Below are positions 9,788 through 19,106 of a DNA stretch of 64,000 nucleotides, piece by piece; the stretch's first letter is position 1, and each line of letters opens with the position of its first letter. Location of the stretch: positions 2,158,336-2,222,335 of the forward strand of contig NC_019695.1 in NCBI RefSeq assembly GCF_000317125.1, written 5' to 3'. The translations under genes were made by a program, and so were the position numbers. The notes under the pieces are model-generated. The model saw only the letters and a list, made by a program, of their open reading frames with translations, was not told the origin of the DNA and searched no databases. Origin of the DNA: Chroococcidiopsis thermalis PCC 7203. Lineage in GTDB: Bacteria > Cyanobacteriota > Cyanobacteriia > Cyanobacteriales > Chroococcidiopsidaceae.

Positions 9788-10924
9788 TTAAATGAGATTG
9801 CCATACAAGGTATCTCTTTGACGGTAGGGACGATTGAGGGAAGCGATCGCTGTTTGTAGTGTGTCTACTTCCATGCAAGTACCGCCAACTGCGCCTGCCA
9901 TTGTGGTAATGTGTTCTTCCATCAGCGTGCCGCCAATATCGTTGCAACCCCATTCTAAAGCTGTTGTTGCGCCTGCGAGTCCGAGTTTGACCCAACTCGG
10001 TTGATGGTTGGGAATCCATTTTCCTAGATAAATTCGCGCCACTGCTGTGAGTAGCAAAGCATCTGCTAAAACTGGCTGATCTCTTCCCACCCGCTTTCTT
10101 AACGGCTTAGGTGCTTCTTGTCCGACGAAAGGCAGTAAAATAAACTCTGTAATTTTTGTAGGATACTGCCGCTCGATCGCAATTTGTTGAAGCGATCGCA
10201 AGTGTTCTAGGTGACGAATTTGCTGTTGGGGTGTTTCAATATGTCCAGATAGCATGGTACTTGTTGTCGGCAAGCCAAGCTTATGTGCCGTACTTACAAT
10301 TTCTAACCATGTCGCTGTATTAATCTTTTCTGGACAAAGAATTCGCCTAACATCATCATCCAATACTTCTGCTGCTGTTCCTGGCATTGAACCAACACCA
10401 GCATCCCGCAAAGCAGCGATAACGGTGGCGTAGCTCAAACCGTCTCCCCTAGCAATAAATTGCACTTCTTGGGGAGAAAAGGCATGTAAATGCAATTGGG
10501 GAAATTCAGCTTTAATAGTTTTGACTAAGTGCAAATAGTATGACAGCGATTTGCCATCTATTTTTGCTGTAGGGTGAAGTCCCCCCTGCATACAAATTTC
10601 TGTTGCCCCTCTTTGTACGGCATCGGTAGCTTTTTCTAAGATTTGTCCCCATTCCAACCAGTAGGAACCTGCTTCGCCCGCATCGCGACGAAAGGCGCAG
10701 AAACTACAGTGTTGTTCGCAAATATTGGTAAAGTTGATATTGCGGTTAATGACATAAGTAACGGTATCGCCCGCTTGTTGATGGCGGAGTTTATCGGCAG
10801 TATCGCGGATGAGAGCAATTGCTTCCGGTGCAGTTTGTTGTAATAACTCTACTCCTTCGGCTGGAAAGATATCGTCTCCAGATAAGGCGCGATCGAGAAT
10901 AGGTTCAATTGTTTTGGTTATCAT
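9788..10924 (-). CDS. cofH: FO synthase subunit 2 (CofH), radical SAM
   Basis: 378 residues. The radical SAM cluster is C69-x3-C73-x2-C76 ([14 protein letters not shown]). Further family blocks are [31 protein letters not shown] and, near the end, [16 protein letters not shown]. CofH couples a tyrosine-derived radical to the flavin precursor made by CofG, giving FO (8-hydroxy-5-deazaflavin), which serves as an antenna in some DNA photolyases. No cofG lies in this window, so the partner must be elsewhere; cyanobacteria commonly keep them apart. Confidence 0.94.
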   Translation of the reverse strand: MITKTIEPILDRALSGDDIFPAEGVELLQQTAPEAIALIRDTADKLRHQQAGDTVTYVINRNINFTNICEQHCSFCAFRRDAGEAGSYWLEWGQILEKATDAVQRGATEICMQGGLHPTAKIDGKSLSYYLHLVKTIKAEFPQLHLHAFSPQEVQFIARGDGLSYATVIAALRDAGVGSMPGTAAEVLDDDVRRILCPEKINTATWLEIVSTAHKLGLPTTSTMLSGHIETPQQQIRHLEHLRSLQQIAIERQYPTKITEFILLPFVGQEAPKPLRKRVGRDQPVLADALLLTAVARIYLGKWIPNHQPSWVKLGLAGATTALEWGCNDIGGTLMEEHITTMAGAVGGTCMEVDTLQTAIASLNRPYRQRDTLYGNLI

Positions 10925-10934
10925 TCTTTGAAGT

Positions 10935-10970
10935 AAGTCGTGAGTCGTGAGTCGTGAATCGTGAGTCGCG
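10935..10970. repeat. GAGTCGT heptamer tandem repeat
   Basis: About five copies of a 7-bp unit (AGTCGTG) with one or two substitutions, directly upstream of cofH on its 5' side. Confidence 0.75.
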
Positions 10971-11115
10971 AAGAGGTTTAAGTAGATTCTTCACTCTTTA
11001 CTTCTGCCACTCAGATTTTTACAATCATCTTTTTAAACTCATAATTTTATTATCGACAAATTCAATTCCTGGTAAGGATATTTATATATCGCAATTCTCG
11101 TTGTGAGGCGCATTT

Positions 11116-11143
11116 GTAGGGGCGCATAGCCGTGCGCCCCTAC
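11116..11143. repeat. 28-bp palindrome GTAGGGGCGC...GCGCCCCTAC
   Basis: Centre is ATAGCCGT, so the copy is slightly diverged from the CACAGCTGTG form at 12782, 17992, 50089 and 54399. Intergenic here. Confidence 0.85.
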
Positions 11144-11169
11144 AGATCTTGTATTTCATCTCACTCCCG

Positions 11170-12126
11170 ATCCCTCTTCTGTCACTTTAGGCAAATTCAA
11201 CGAATCTACGTGGTTTTAGCCTACGAAAAATCAAGGTTTCACCCCAGTTTGACAGAAGAGGGATCAACACTATTTCCCACCACCGCTCAATACTGGTATA
11301 GTCAGTGACTCGAAAATCTGCCCTTCCCCTGTTCATTTTTCACCTGTTTAAATCCATACTCAATCCAACCGCGAAGGCTATAGCGTTTCCCCAATTGTAA
11401 CTGCCAAGATTTAGGTAGATTAGTCATCACAAACCAAGTCTCAAGTGGATTTGTAGTTGGGCTGTTTGTTTGACTGATTTTGTAGTAGCGGATTGGATGG
11501 GCTTTGCTAAAGACAATTTCGCGCTCTCTAGCAAGTTTCATCTGGTCGATGAGAGAGAGCTTGAACGGATGCACGCGGCTCGGTTGTAATGGACTTTCTG
11601 ACCTGCTACTACTAGTAGCACACCATGAGGACTACGAATTGCAACCAGACAAGGAAGTTTTAAGCGAAGAAATTCGTGAATCACATCTCCACTTTCTCCA
11701 TATCAGCTGTCTGCTAGTACTAGCACAAGAGCGGAATTTCCATTCCTCAAGTGCTTGTAAAATTTCCACCGCTAATTGGGGGGCGCGTTTTATATAGCAA
11801 TCCTATTTGATTCATGAACGTGGAGCAGGCTAGAAGCCTACTTTACAAATCATTTAGAACTGCTATATACATCACCCGGTTGCAGTCGTGAGCGTGGTTT
11901 GAATATCTTCAATCGCAATGGGTACGTGATGCGATCTACGACTGCATCAGCGTTGACTGACACGATTCCATTATCAGTTTTACCCAAGTTACCAATGTAT
12001 TGCTTGGCAACAGAAATCGACGAAGCCAACAGTAGTAACGGCAGGACGTGGCTCAACCATGCTCTAGCAGTGAAAGAGAAAGTTTTACCATCTATTTTAC
12101 TCCCGCTAAGGTGACAGAAGAAAGAT
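11170..12126. mobile_element. Decayed insertion sequence with terminal inverted repeats
   Basis: The left end ATCCCTCTTCTGTCACTTT (11170-11188) and the inverse of the right end (12108-12126, reading AAGGTGACAGAAGAAAGAT) match at 16 of 19 positions. Between them lie transposase fragments on the minus strand. An extra inverted copy of the left end, GACAGAAGAGGGATC, lies inside at 11251-11265. The whole is about 957 bp. No target duplication was established. Confidence 0.7.
11302..12115 (-). pseudogene. Transposase remnant (DDE type, IS701-like as I read it)
   Basis: Two frames retain transposase-like sequence. The N-proximal part (about 12115-11860) reads HLSGSKIDGKTFSF and then AKQYIGNLGKTDNGIVSVNA. 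The C-terminal part (11574-11302) includes ETWFVMTNLPKSW and LRGWIEYGFKQVKNE. Between them the frame is lost by several frameshifts, though pieces such as PQLAVEILQALEEW are still readable on the minus strand. These blocks resemble the YIGNLGK and WIEYGFKQ blocks of DDE transposases common in cyanobacteria. The gene cannot make an active enzyme. Confidence 0.75.
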
Positions 12127-12183
12127 AACAAATTTAAAATTGGTAATCGGTAGTTGGTAATTGGTAGTTGGCGAGAGGTATTT

Positions 12184-13113
12184 TCATGCATCACTCTCTA
12201 CTGTCAACTGACCCTTATCTGCATCTAGAGTTGCAGAGATACCAACTGGTAATGCGGCGTTGCAACCATCGTGACCGAAAGGCAAATCTGAAACTATGGG
12301 AAGATTTAAATCCCCTAAGCGATCGCATAATACTTCTTCTATGGTCAAACTAGAAATATTTGGCGGTGGTTCGCAACGGCTAAAACGTCCTAAAGCAATA
12401 CCTTTAACCTTAGTAAATGCACCGCTCAAACGCCATTGTGTCAAAAGGCGATCGATCCGATACGGTGCTTCGGTAACATCTTCTAAGGCAAGAATAACAT
12501 CATCAAAATTCGGTTGAATCGACGTACCCAGGAGATGAGTCGCAACAGTCAGATTTGCTGGTAGCAGCACGCCCGTCACCACGCCACCACCCCAACCCTT
12601 CCCCTGGAGAGGAGATAGGGGACGACCTTCCACCCAATCGAATAATCTTTGTCTAGACCAATCTGGTTCCCCTGCTAGCGTCGTCAGTACAGGCGCGTGA
12701 ACGCCTGAAATTCCTTCTTTACATAGACTCCAGAGTAAGGCGGTAATGTCGGAAAAACCGATAAGCCATTTGGGAAAGGATGTGGGGGCGCACAGCTGTG
12801 CGCCCTTAGCAGCCATCCACGTCCAATCTTCCAGAATTCTCATCCCACCATAGCCACCCCTAGCGCAGAGAATACCGCGACAGTCGGGATCTTGCCACGC
12901 ATCGAGGAGTTGTTGGCGACGACTCGCATCGGTTCCGGCTAAATATCCAAAACTGTCGCCGATTGTAGGACTAACCTTAACTTGATAACCACGCGATCGC
13001 CATATTTCGATCCCCTGTTCAAATGCTGCCATTTCTCGCAAAGCGCCGCTAGGGGCAATTACTTTTAATAAATCTCCTGGTTTTAGTGGCGGTGGCGGTT
13101 GGCAAATAGGCAT
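12184..13113 (-). CDS. ldcA: LD-carboxypeptidase (peptidase family S66)
   Basis: 309 residues. S66 enzymes remove the terminal D-alanine from tetrapeptide stems during murein recycling. Visible are the N-terminal KPGDLLKVIAPSG, the family ARGGYGGMRIL, the nucleophile serine in LIGFSDITALLWS, and the later catalytic Glu and His regions ALEDVTEAPYRIDR and LPFGHDGCNAALPVG. Residues about 102-111 (GAQLCAPTSF) are encoded by a 28-bp palindromic repeat (12782-12809) just before the nucleophile. A second G-rich segment (LQGKGWGGGVVTG) also looks added. Both keep the frame. No cleaved signal peptide was seen, which fits a cytoplasmic recycling enzyme. Confidence 0.9.
   Translation of the reverse strand: MPICQPPPPLKPGDLLKVIAPSGALREMAAFEQGIEIWRSRGYQVKVSPTIGDSFGYLAGTDASRRQQLLDAWQDPDCRGILCARGGYGGMRILEDWTWMAAKGAQLCAPTSFPKWLIGFSDITALLWSLCKEGISGVHAPVLTTLAGEPDWSRQRLFDWVEGRPLSPLQGKGWGGGVVTGVLLPANLTVATHLLGTSIQPNFDDVILALEDVTEAPYRIDRLLTQWRLSGAFTKVKGIALGRFSRCEPPPNISSLTIEEVLCDRLGDLNLPIVSDLPFGHDGCNAALPVGISATLDADKGQLTVESDA
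12782..12809. repeat. 28-bp palindrome inside ldcA
   Basis: GTGGGGGCGC, ACAGCTGT and GCGCCCTTAG in succession; it differs from the consensus only near the ends. It is read in frame on the minus strand as about nine residues. Confidence 0.85.
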
Positions 13114-13203
13114 TGCTGCATATAACGAAACTGTAGTTAGCGTAAAATATACCTGGGAGGTATACGATTATGCAAATAGCTAATACAGATTTAATGGGAA
13201 GAA

Positions 13204-14274
13204 TTATAACTGCAAAATATCCCTAAACCACGCCTCAAACCGATCGCCTAACGCCTCTAAAGAAAATTCAGCTTCGGCTTGTTGACGACAAGTATAACGA
13301 TTGATTTCATCTAAACGCGCGATCGCATTTACCAATCCCTCTACACTATCTGGTTCGACTAAAAATCCCGTCTTTCCATCTTGAATAATTTCGGCGGGTC
13401 CCCCACGGCGATATGATATGACTGGTACGCCACAAGCTAAGGCTTCAATTGCTACATTGCCGAATGCTTCTACCCAACGGGGAGTCATTAACATTGCCCG
13501 ACACTGACGCAATTCTTGTTGCATTTTTGTGGTTGAAAGAAACCCTAAATACTCAAAAGGTGCGTTAGCATAAGTCTGGCAAATTTGCTGCCAGTAGTCT
13601 TCATCTTGAATTTTTCCCATAACTTTTAAGGGAATTTTAGCAATTTGAGCTGCAGCGATCGCATCTTCTAAGCCTTTTTCAGGAGCAATCCTTGCTAACC
13701 AAGCTAATTTGTTTTGAGGATGAGAACAGAACTCATATAAGGATAAATCTATGCCACTACTAAGATAATATATAGACCTATCACTAGTTTCTACAAAAGA
13801 AAATGTTGCTCCTTGGGAGGGAGTGTAGAAACCAATCGTCCTTGGAAATTGCTCTGCAACTTGTGCCACAATTTCATCCATCGCAGCATAAATTGAACCC
13901 ATGCTCACAAAATGGGCAATAGGAGTTTTAAAAAATGGGGTGAGATAAAATGGCAACCAATCGTAAGCAAAATTGACAATTAAATCGTACTCATTCTGTA
14001 CTTGTCTTGCATATTCACACAGATTCGCCAGCACAGAATTTTCCGGCATAGTAATGGGTGCATTTCTTTCCTGGTTCTGGGCAATAATTTGTAAATTACC
14101 AGGAATTTCTACAATTGGCATTGACTCAAGTTTCGACCCTTGAGGGGCAAGAATTTGCAGCGTATGCCCCCGCTTTATCATTTCTTGAGCAATATTGTAC
14201 AGGCTTAATTCTACTCCACCCCCCAATCCTGTGCCGAGGGGTCCCACGGAAGTAGAGATAAATAATAGTTTCAA
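13204..14274 (-). CDS. Glycosyltransferase family 4 protein
   Basis: 356 residues with the GT-B layout. The N-terminal nucleotide-fold domain begins KLLFISTSVGPLGTGLGGGV and has the usual RGHTLQILAPQG. The C-terminal donor domain has ARIAPEKGLEDAI, then MTPRWVEAFGNVAIEALACG, in which the EAFG...EALACG block binds the nucleotide sugar, and VISYRRGGPAEII. It retains activated-sugar transferase motifs; donor and acceptor are unknown. The 5' side is a TAGTTGG heptamer array. Confidence 0.9.
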   Translation of the reverse strand: MKLLFISTSVGPLGTGLGGGVELSLYNIAQEMIKRGHTLQILAPQGSKLESMPIVEIPGNLQIIAQNQERNAPITMPENSVLANLCEYARQVQNEYDLIVNFAYDWLPFYLTPFFKTPIAHFVSMGSIYAAMDEIVAQVAEQFPRTIGFYTPSQGATFSFVETSDRSIYYLSSGIDLSLYEFCSHPQNKLAWLARIAPEKGLEDAIAAAQIAKIPLKVMGKIQDEDYWQQICQTYANAPFEYLGFLSTTKMQQELRQCRAMLMTPRWVEAFGNVAIEALACGVPVISYRRGGPAEIIQDGKTGFLVEPDSVEGLVNAIARLDEINRYTCRQQAEAEFSLEALGDRFEAWFRDILQL

Positions 14275-14300
14275 TGGTAGTTGGTAGTTGGTAGTTGGTC
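14275..14300. repeat. TAGTTGG heptamer tandem repeat
   Basis: Three to four tandem 7-bp units immediately before the start of the minus-strand GT4 gene. Confidence 0.7.
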
Positions 14301-14390
14301 ATGAGTGAATAGCGCATGGCAGAGATTGTCTCTACATCCTTCTGACTCCTGACTCCTCAGTTTTAACTTTTGACTTTTAGCTTTTGACTT

Positions 14391-15479
14391 TCATAACTCT
14401 GATTCTTTCATAGGAACAGGTACGGACTTTGCTGTTTCCAAAACTTTTTCCGATTCGGATAGATGTGACTCTTTGGCTGTAGATTTCTGAAACAATTGTT
14501 CTAATTTCTCTCGCTGATTGACGAGATAAATACTAACTAAGGTGAGAGAAACGCCCGTCCACTGGATGGGGCTGAGAACTTCGGAGAGAATTAAGCTACC
14601 AAATAAGAGGGCAAATACAGGTGTGAGAAAGGTAAGGGCGCTAAGACTGGTAAGGTTACCGCTAGAGGCAAAGTAGAAGAATAACCCATAGGCGATCGCA
14701 CTACCAAAAATCGTGGCATAACTTAGCGATATCCACCCAGATAAACTAATATCTGCCCATTGCCCAGCCTCTAACCCCGCAGAAAGAGCAAATAAGGGAA
14801 TTCCACCAATAATCATATGCCATCCCGTTGCTGACACCGGATCGGCGTGACGACAAACATAACGAATAGCTACCGTACCGACAGCCATTGATAGGGCTGC
14901 GAGTAACATCAACCATTCGCCGCTGGCGAATAAGGATTGTAGGGGCGGGTTCTGAAATATTTGTTGCAACACTGACATATCTGGTAAACTCGCCCGCACA
15001 GGGGTAATACCAGAAAATAGGTTGAGAATTAAATCGTCTGGTAAGCCAATTAAACTAATCCCCAGTACGCCAAACATCAATCCCAGCCATCCCCATAAAC
15101 CGATTCGTTCGCCAAATAACCAACTCGACATTAAAGCCACAGCTAGAGGCTGGGAGTCAATCATAACCGATCCTAAACCCGCCCCAGTTCTCACTAAACC
15201 TTCTGCCAAAAAGCCTTGAAACAGCGATCCATCAATTAAGGCAAATAGACTAATCCACAACCACGCCGCCCATCCTTTAGGCTGAGGTCTACCCATCGCC
15301 ATTGCTGCACCTAATACTAATATGCCAGCAGGCAACAGTCTGACTCCTGCCATGAATAAAGGTGTTGTATGGGGAATAACGCCTTTCATCGCTACCATTG
15401 CTGTTCCCCAGAGGAAAAAGGGTGCGATTAGTAGCACGGAGGCAAAGGGTAATCTTGATTCAGTCAGTTTCAGATGCAT
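14391..15479 (-). CDS. EamA/DMT-superfamily transporter
   Basis: 362 residues with about ten hydrophobic segments in two five-helix halves, the usual plan of the drug/metabolite transporter group. Recognisable are LIAPFFLWGTAMVAMKGVIP in the first half and YATIFGSAIAYGLFFYFASS in the second. The C-terminal 40 residues are hydrophilic and probably cytoplasmic. The substrate is unknown. About 90 bp of repeat-rich sequence separates it from the GT4 gene downstream. Confidence 0.88.
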   Translation of the reverse strand: MHLKLTESRLPFASVLLIAPFFLWGTAMVAMKGVIPHTTPLFMAGVRLLPAGILVLGAAMAMGRPQPKGWAAWLWISLFALIDGSLFQGFLAEGLVRTGAGLGSVMIDSQPLAVALMSSWLFGERIGLWGWLGLMFGVLGISLIGLPDDLILNLFSGITPVRASLPDMSVLQQIFQNPPLQSLFASGEWLMLLAALSMAVGTVAIRYVCRHADPVSATGWHMIIGGIPLFALSAGLEAGQWADISLSGWISLSYATIFGSAIAYGLFFYFASSGNLTSLSALTFLTPVFALLFGSLILSEVLSPIQWTGVSLTLVSIYLVNQREKLEQLFQKSTAKESHLSESEKVLETAKSVPVPMKESEL

Positions 15480-15639
15480 GGGATGGCTGACGGCTGGGAT
15501 GAGAAGATAACATTTCTCCGATCTTAATCGATTATGTATTTTTGTGAAGCGATCGCTATGTACTGTAACAGAAATCTACAGAGAAAAAATGTTCTATGCT
15601 TAAAGTCTAAATTGAGTTACGTCTGGTATATAACTGTAC

Positions 15640-16461
15640 ATGCTACGGCTGTTTAAAACCCCTTTTCGCAAACAAATTGCACGGCTAGAAATTACTGGGG
15701 CGATCGCGAGTGCGACGCGCAAAAGAGTTCTAGAAGCCCTCAAAACTGTAGAAGAAAGACGCTTTCCCGCCTTACTACTCCGCATTGATAGCCCTGGCGG
15801 TACGGTAGGAGACTCTCAGGAAATCTATAGTGCTTTAAAACGACTGCGAGAAAAAATCAAAATTGTTGCCAGTTTTGGTAATATCTCTGCTTCTGGCGGT
15901 GTCTATATTGGCATGGGAGCCAGTCATATTGTGGCAAACCCAGGTACGATTACGGGTAGTATTGGGGTAATTCTGCGGGGCAACAACCTAGAACGCTTGC
16001 TAGATAAAATTGGTGTTTCGTTCAAAACAATCAAATCTGGACCCTATAAAGATATCCTGGCTTTCGATCGCGAATTGACAGAACCAGAACAACATATTTT
16101 GCAAGAATTGATCGATACCAGCTATCGGCAATTCGTTCAATCTGTGGCTGAAGGGCGAAATCTGACAGAGGAAGCTGTGAGAAGCTTTGCAGACGGACGC
16201 ATTTTCACCGGACAGCAAGCTTTAGAGTTAGGCGTTGTGGATCGGTTGGGAACTGAAGAAGATGCCCGTCGTTGGGCAGCAGAATTAGTCGGACTCGATC
16301 CAGAAAAAACCAAGTGTTTCACTCTAGAAGAACGCAAACCCCCATTGCAGCGATTACTTTCTAGGGAGTCTACGGTAGCATCTGGTTTATTAACTGGGGT
16401 AGATTGGTTAGAGTTTGAGCTATCTACCAGCGGCTTACCTTTGTGGCTATATCGTCCGTAA
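15640..16461 (+). CDS. sppA: Signal peptide peptidase SppA, short form
   Basis: 273 residues, the single-domain form. LLRIDSPGGTVGDSQ starts the peptidase core; the serine in NISASGGVYIGMGA (about S85) is the likely nucleophile and IKSGPYKD (about residues 131-138) holds the lysine general base. ANPGTITGSIGVI and DGRIFTGQQALELGVVD are also family blocks. SppA cleaves leftover signal peptides in the membrane. This copy has only a weak N-terminal hydrophobic stretch, so membrane attachment is uncertain. Confidence 0.92.
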   Translation: MLRLFKTPFRKQIARLEITGAIASATRKRVLEALKTVEERRFPALLLRIDSPGGTVGDSQEIYSALKRLREKIKIVASFGNISASGGVYIGMGASHIVANPGTITGSIGVILRGNNLERLLDKIGVSFKTIKSGPYKDILAFDRELTEPEQHILQELIDTSYRQFVQSVAEGRNLTEEAVRSFADGRIFTGQQALELGVVDRLGTEEDARRWAAELVGLDPEKTKCFTLEERKPPLQRLLSRESTVASGLLTGVDWLEFELSTSGLPLWLYRP

Positions 16462-16490
16462 TTGAGATGATTTTGGCTGATTCTAGATCC

Positions 16491-16553
16491 TAGTGGCTAG
16501 CGACTAGTGACTAGATCGGAATAAGAATCTAGCCACCAACCACTAGCCACTCA
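16491..16553. repeat. Paired inverted heptamer array (hairpin-like)
   Basis: Left arm AGTGGCTAGCGACTAGTGAC, spacer about ATCGGAATAAGAATC, right arm TAGCCACCAACCACTAGCCA. It lies between sppA and aroH on the same strand, where it could end transcription. Confidence 0.7.
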
Positions 16554-16586
16554 TCAACACAAACAACTATTCGGTTAATTTAATTT

Positions 16587-16593
16587 AAGGAGG
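16587..16593 (+). promoter_or_regulatory. Strong ribosome binding site deciding the aroH start
   Basis: AAGGAGG lies 8 bases before GTG 16602 but only 2 bases before the in-frame TTG 16596, so GTG is the likely start. Confidence 0.75.
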
Positions 16594-16601
16594 AATTGAG
16601 C

Positions 16602-17018
16602 GTGGAGTGGCGATTAAAAGCAATTCGTGGGGCAACAACCGTTACAGAAAATACGGTGCAGGCAATTGACGAAGCCGTGACAGAAATGTTAGATGAGTTG
16701 GAGATGAAGAATCAGCTAGATCCGACTCAAATTGTGAGCGTCACTTTTACTGTCACTCGCGATCTCGATGCCATTTTTCCCGCTGCAATCGCCCGTAAGC
16801 GTCCTTTCTGGGACTGTGTAGCCATGCTTGACGTACAGCAGATGCATGTAGAAGGTAGTTTAGAACGTTGCATCCGCTGCTTAATCCACGCAAATCTTCC
16901 TGCTAATCAAGTCCAGGTTTGGCATCCTTATTTACGCAAAGCAAAGAGTTTACGCCCCGATTGGAGTTCTCCTCAAAGGCTTGTACAACCAGAATCAGTC
17001 CAAACTCATTTAAGGTGA
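16602..17018 (+). CDS. aroH: Chorismate mutase, AroH class
   Basis: 138 residues from GTG 16602, chosen by the Shine-Dalgarno spacing. The opening WRLKAIRGATTVTENTVQAI holds the Arg-Gly-Ala-Thr-Thr block of the trimeric AroH family; later DPTQIVSVTFTVTRDLDAIFPA and the C-terminal VQVWHPYLRKAKSLRPD match the fold. The enzyme converts chorismate to prephenate for phenylalanine and tyrosine. The 11-bp gap to the convergent amidohydrolase gene leaves no room for a separate terminator. Confidence 0.93.
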   Translation: MEWRLKAIRGATTVTENTVQAIDEAVTEMLDELEMKNQLDPTQIVSVTFTVTRDLDAIFPAAIARKRPFWDCVAMLDVQQMHVEGSLERCIRCLIHANLPANQVQVWHPYLRKAKSLRPDWSSPQRLVQPESVQTHLR

Positions 17019-17029
17019 AAAGACAGCTT

Positions 17030-18259
17030 TCAACTGCAAAACTTTTCCACGCAACGTACAAAAATTTCTACTCCCATACCCAAAGCAGTTTCATCAAAAT
17101 CAAATCGAGGATGATGGTGAGGATAAGCTAAGTTTTTGCTGAGATTAGCAGAGCCTAAAAAGAAGTAGCATCCTGGGACTTCTTGTAAGAAAAATGACAT
17201 ATCTTCACCACCCATTGTTTGACATTCCGGCACGATACCAATGGGCGTTTCTACAACTTTTTCAGCTTGCGATCGCACCAAATCTGCTATTTCTGCATTA
17301 TTAATTACAGGTGGGTACAATTGCCAGTATTCTAACTCGTAACTCGCACCTTGACTCTGACAAACACCTGCAATAATTTGTTCAAATCGTTGACCGAAAT
17401 AGCCGTCATATTTCGGATTAAAATAGCGGACTGTACCGCCCAGATGGGCTGAATCTGCAATGACGTTATGGGCAGAACCAGCATGAAATTCTCCTACTGT
17501 GACGACAGCAGAATCAATTGGATCGACATTTCGCGCCACAATTGTTTGTAAAGCATTCACAACTTGACTGGCGACGAGAATTGCATCTACTGTTTGATGC
17601 GGCATTGCACCATGTCCGCCTTTCCCCTTAATTTTGAGGTCGAATAGTTCTACCGCAGCCATTAACGCGCCGCTACGCACTCCAACCGTACCCAAAGGTA
17701 AGTTATTCCACAGATGCAAACCGATAATTGCATCCACATCGGGATTTTTTAACACTCCCGCTTCAATCATGGGTTTTGCGCCGCCTGGTCCTTCTTCTGC
17801 TGGTTGAAAGATAATTTTTACAGTACCTGCAAAATCTTCTTGGTGCTGAGATAGATAGTATGCTGTCCCTAGTGCGATCGCGGTATGTCCGTCGTGTCCG
17901 CAAGCGTGCATTACACCATCATGCTGCGACTTATAAGGCACGTCATTTTGTTCTTGGATGGGTAACGCATCCATATCGGCGCGAATGGCTAGAACGGGCG
18001 CACAGCTGTGCGTCCCTACAGATTTTTTGCCTTTGATTGTGGTTACGATTCCTGTTTTGGCAATTCCTGTTTGGTGTTCGATGCCCCATTCTTGTAGCTT
18101 TTGGGTAATAAATTCAGATGTAATAAGTTCCTTAAACCCTAGTTCTGGACGTTGATGCAGCCGCCGCCGCCATTCTACCAATTGCGCTTGCAACGCTTGG
18201 ATATCTGGGCGAATGCGAGAACGATCGACTGTGAGAGGATTTAAGGAAGTAGAAACCAT
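17030..18259 (-). CDS. M20-family amidohydrolase (N-acyl amino acid / IAA-conjugate hydrolase type)
   Basis: 409 residues. Metal-binding and catalytic blocks are RRRLHQRPELGFKE, LAIRADMDALPIQE, MHACGHDGHTAIALG, FQPAEEGPGGAKPMIEAGVL and, near the end, MGGEDMSFFLQEVPGCYFFL. The internal lid domain (about residues 190-300) has GKGGHGAMPHQTVDAI. Such enzymes hydrolyse N-acyl amino acids using two metal ions. Residues about 81-90 (VGTHSCAPVL), just before the LAIRADMD block, are encoded by a 28-bp palindromic repeat. Confidence 0.9.
   Translation of the reverse strand: MVSTSLNPLTVDRSRIRPDIQALQAQLVEWRRRLHQRPELGFKELITSEFITQKLQEWGIEHQTGIAKTGIVTTIKGKKSVGTHSCAPVLAIRADMDALPIQEQNDVPYKSQHDGVMHACGHDGHTAIALGTAYYLSQHQEDFAGTVKIIFQPAEEGPGGAKPMIEAGVLKNPDVDAIIGLHLWNNLPLGTVGVRSGALMAAVELFDLKIKGKGGHGAMPHQTVDAILVASQVVNALQTIVARNVDPIDSAVVTVGEFHAGSAHNVIADSAHLGGTVRYFNPKYDGYFGQRFEQIIAGVCQSQGASYELEYWQLYPPVINNAEIADLVRSQAEKVVETPIGIVPECQTMGGEDMSFFLQEVPGCYFFLGSANLSKNLAYPHHHPRFDFDETALGMGVEIFVRCVEKFCS
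17992..18019. repeat. 28-bp palindrome inside the M20 gene
   Basis: The core GGGCGCACAGCTGTGCG is followed by TCCCTAC. It is read in frame on the minus strand a few residues before the metal-binding aspartate block. Confidence 0.85.
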
Positions 18260-18458
18260 GCTGAGTAAATAATCTTTTGGGGCAGAATTGCTGACATACC
18301 TATACTCAGTTTAAGGTGCAGCGAGGAAAACTGCATCTTGTATGGTTAACTGGTGCGATCGCGCTAGTCAATAGTCAAAAGTCAAGAGTTAAAAGTCAAA
18401 ATAATAGGTATTTATAGTGAGATTTAAGTATAGGATGAGCAATGCCCTCATAATTAAA

Positions 18459-19106
18459 TTAAATTGAATTTTTACTAAATTGCGATCGCAGTCTTTGGCG
18501 AAAATCTTTTGCAGCTGCTAAGGGGTTGGAGTTAGTGAGGCATTCAGCCAGTAAATTAATATCTAAACTCGGTAATATTTCGCTTCGATCTATTCTCTCA
18601 TAGCCAAAGGTTTGCTGAAACTGAGAAGGCGTTTCTTCACGCAAATGATAAAGAGAGAAATTCTCATTTTGCCAAAACCAAACTTCTCGTACATTCAATC
18701 GCTGATAGAGTTCTAATTTATTAATTCCACCGCCAGTTACTACTACTTCAATAGCTAAATTGGGAAAATCTTTTTCAGTGCCAATACAATAGCTTTCATC
18801 TGGTTCTCCACCTGCTTGGCTTTCTTCCTTGCGAAAAGTCGTAGAACCTGTAGGAAAGTACTCTGTATCTGTTTCTAAAAAGAAAAGTTCTAATAATCCA
18901 CCAATACGAGTTTTTCCCTTTTCATGACGGCGACTTGGCGACACAATTTCTAAAACTCCATCCAAATAAGCAACCCGATAGCCAGAATTATCGCCTAAAT
19001 CGGCAACTAAGGCTTCGTAATGCTGCCAACTCACTCCAGTAACAATCCGTTTCTCTTCTGGATCGTCAGCTTGCAGGCGTTGAGTTAAATCGTTGAGTAA
19101 CACCAT
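18459..19106 (-). CDS. Uma2-family (DUF820) PD-(D/E)XK nuclease-like protein
   Basis: 215 residues. PNLAIEVVVTGGGINKLELY and then NVREVWFWQNE are the conserved Uma2 blocks; with the upstream Asp in GEPDESYCI they form the nuclease-fold site. These proteins are numerous in cyanobacteria and often lie near mobile DNA; their cellular role is not settled. It is flanked on both sides by AAAAGTCAAAAGT-type repeats. Confidence 0.88.
   Translation of the reverse strand: MVLLNDLTQRLQADDPEEKRIVTGVSWQHYEALVADLGDNSGYRVAYLDGVLEIVSPSRRHEKGKTRIGGLLELFFLETDTEYFPTGSTTFRKEESQAGGEPDESYCIGTEKDFPNLAIEVVVTGGGINKLELYQRLNVREVWFWQNENFSLYHLREETPSQFQQTFGYERIDRSEILPSLDINLLAECLTNSNPLAAAKDFRQRLRSQFSKNSI

Noticed and set aside
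11504-11797. A 97-codon plus-strand frame in the IS
   Set aside because: It runs opposite the decayed transposase and matches nothing; it is a shadow frame.
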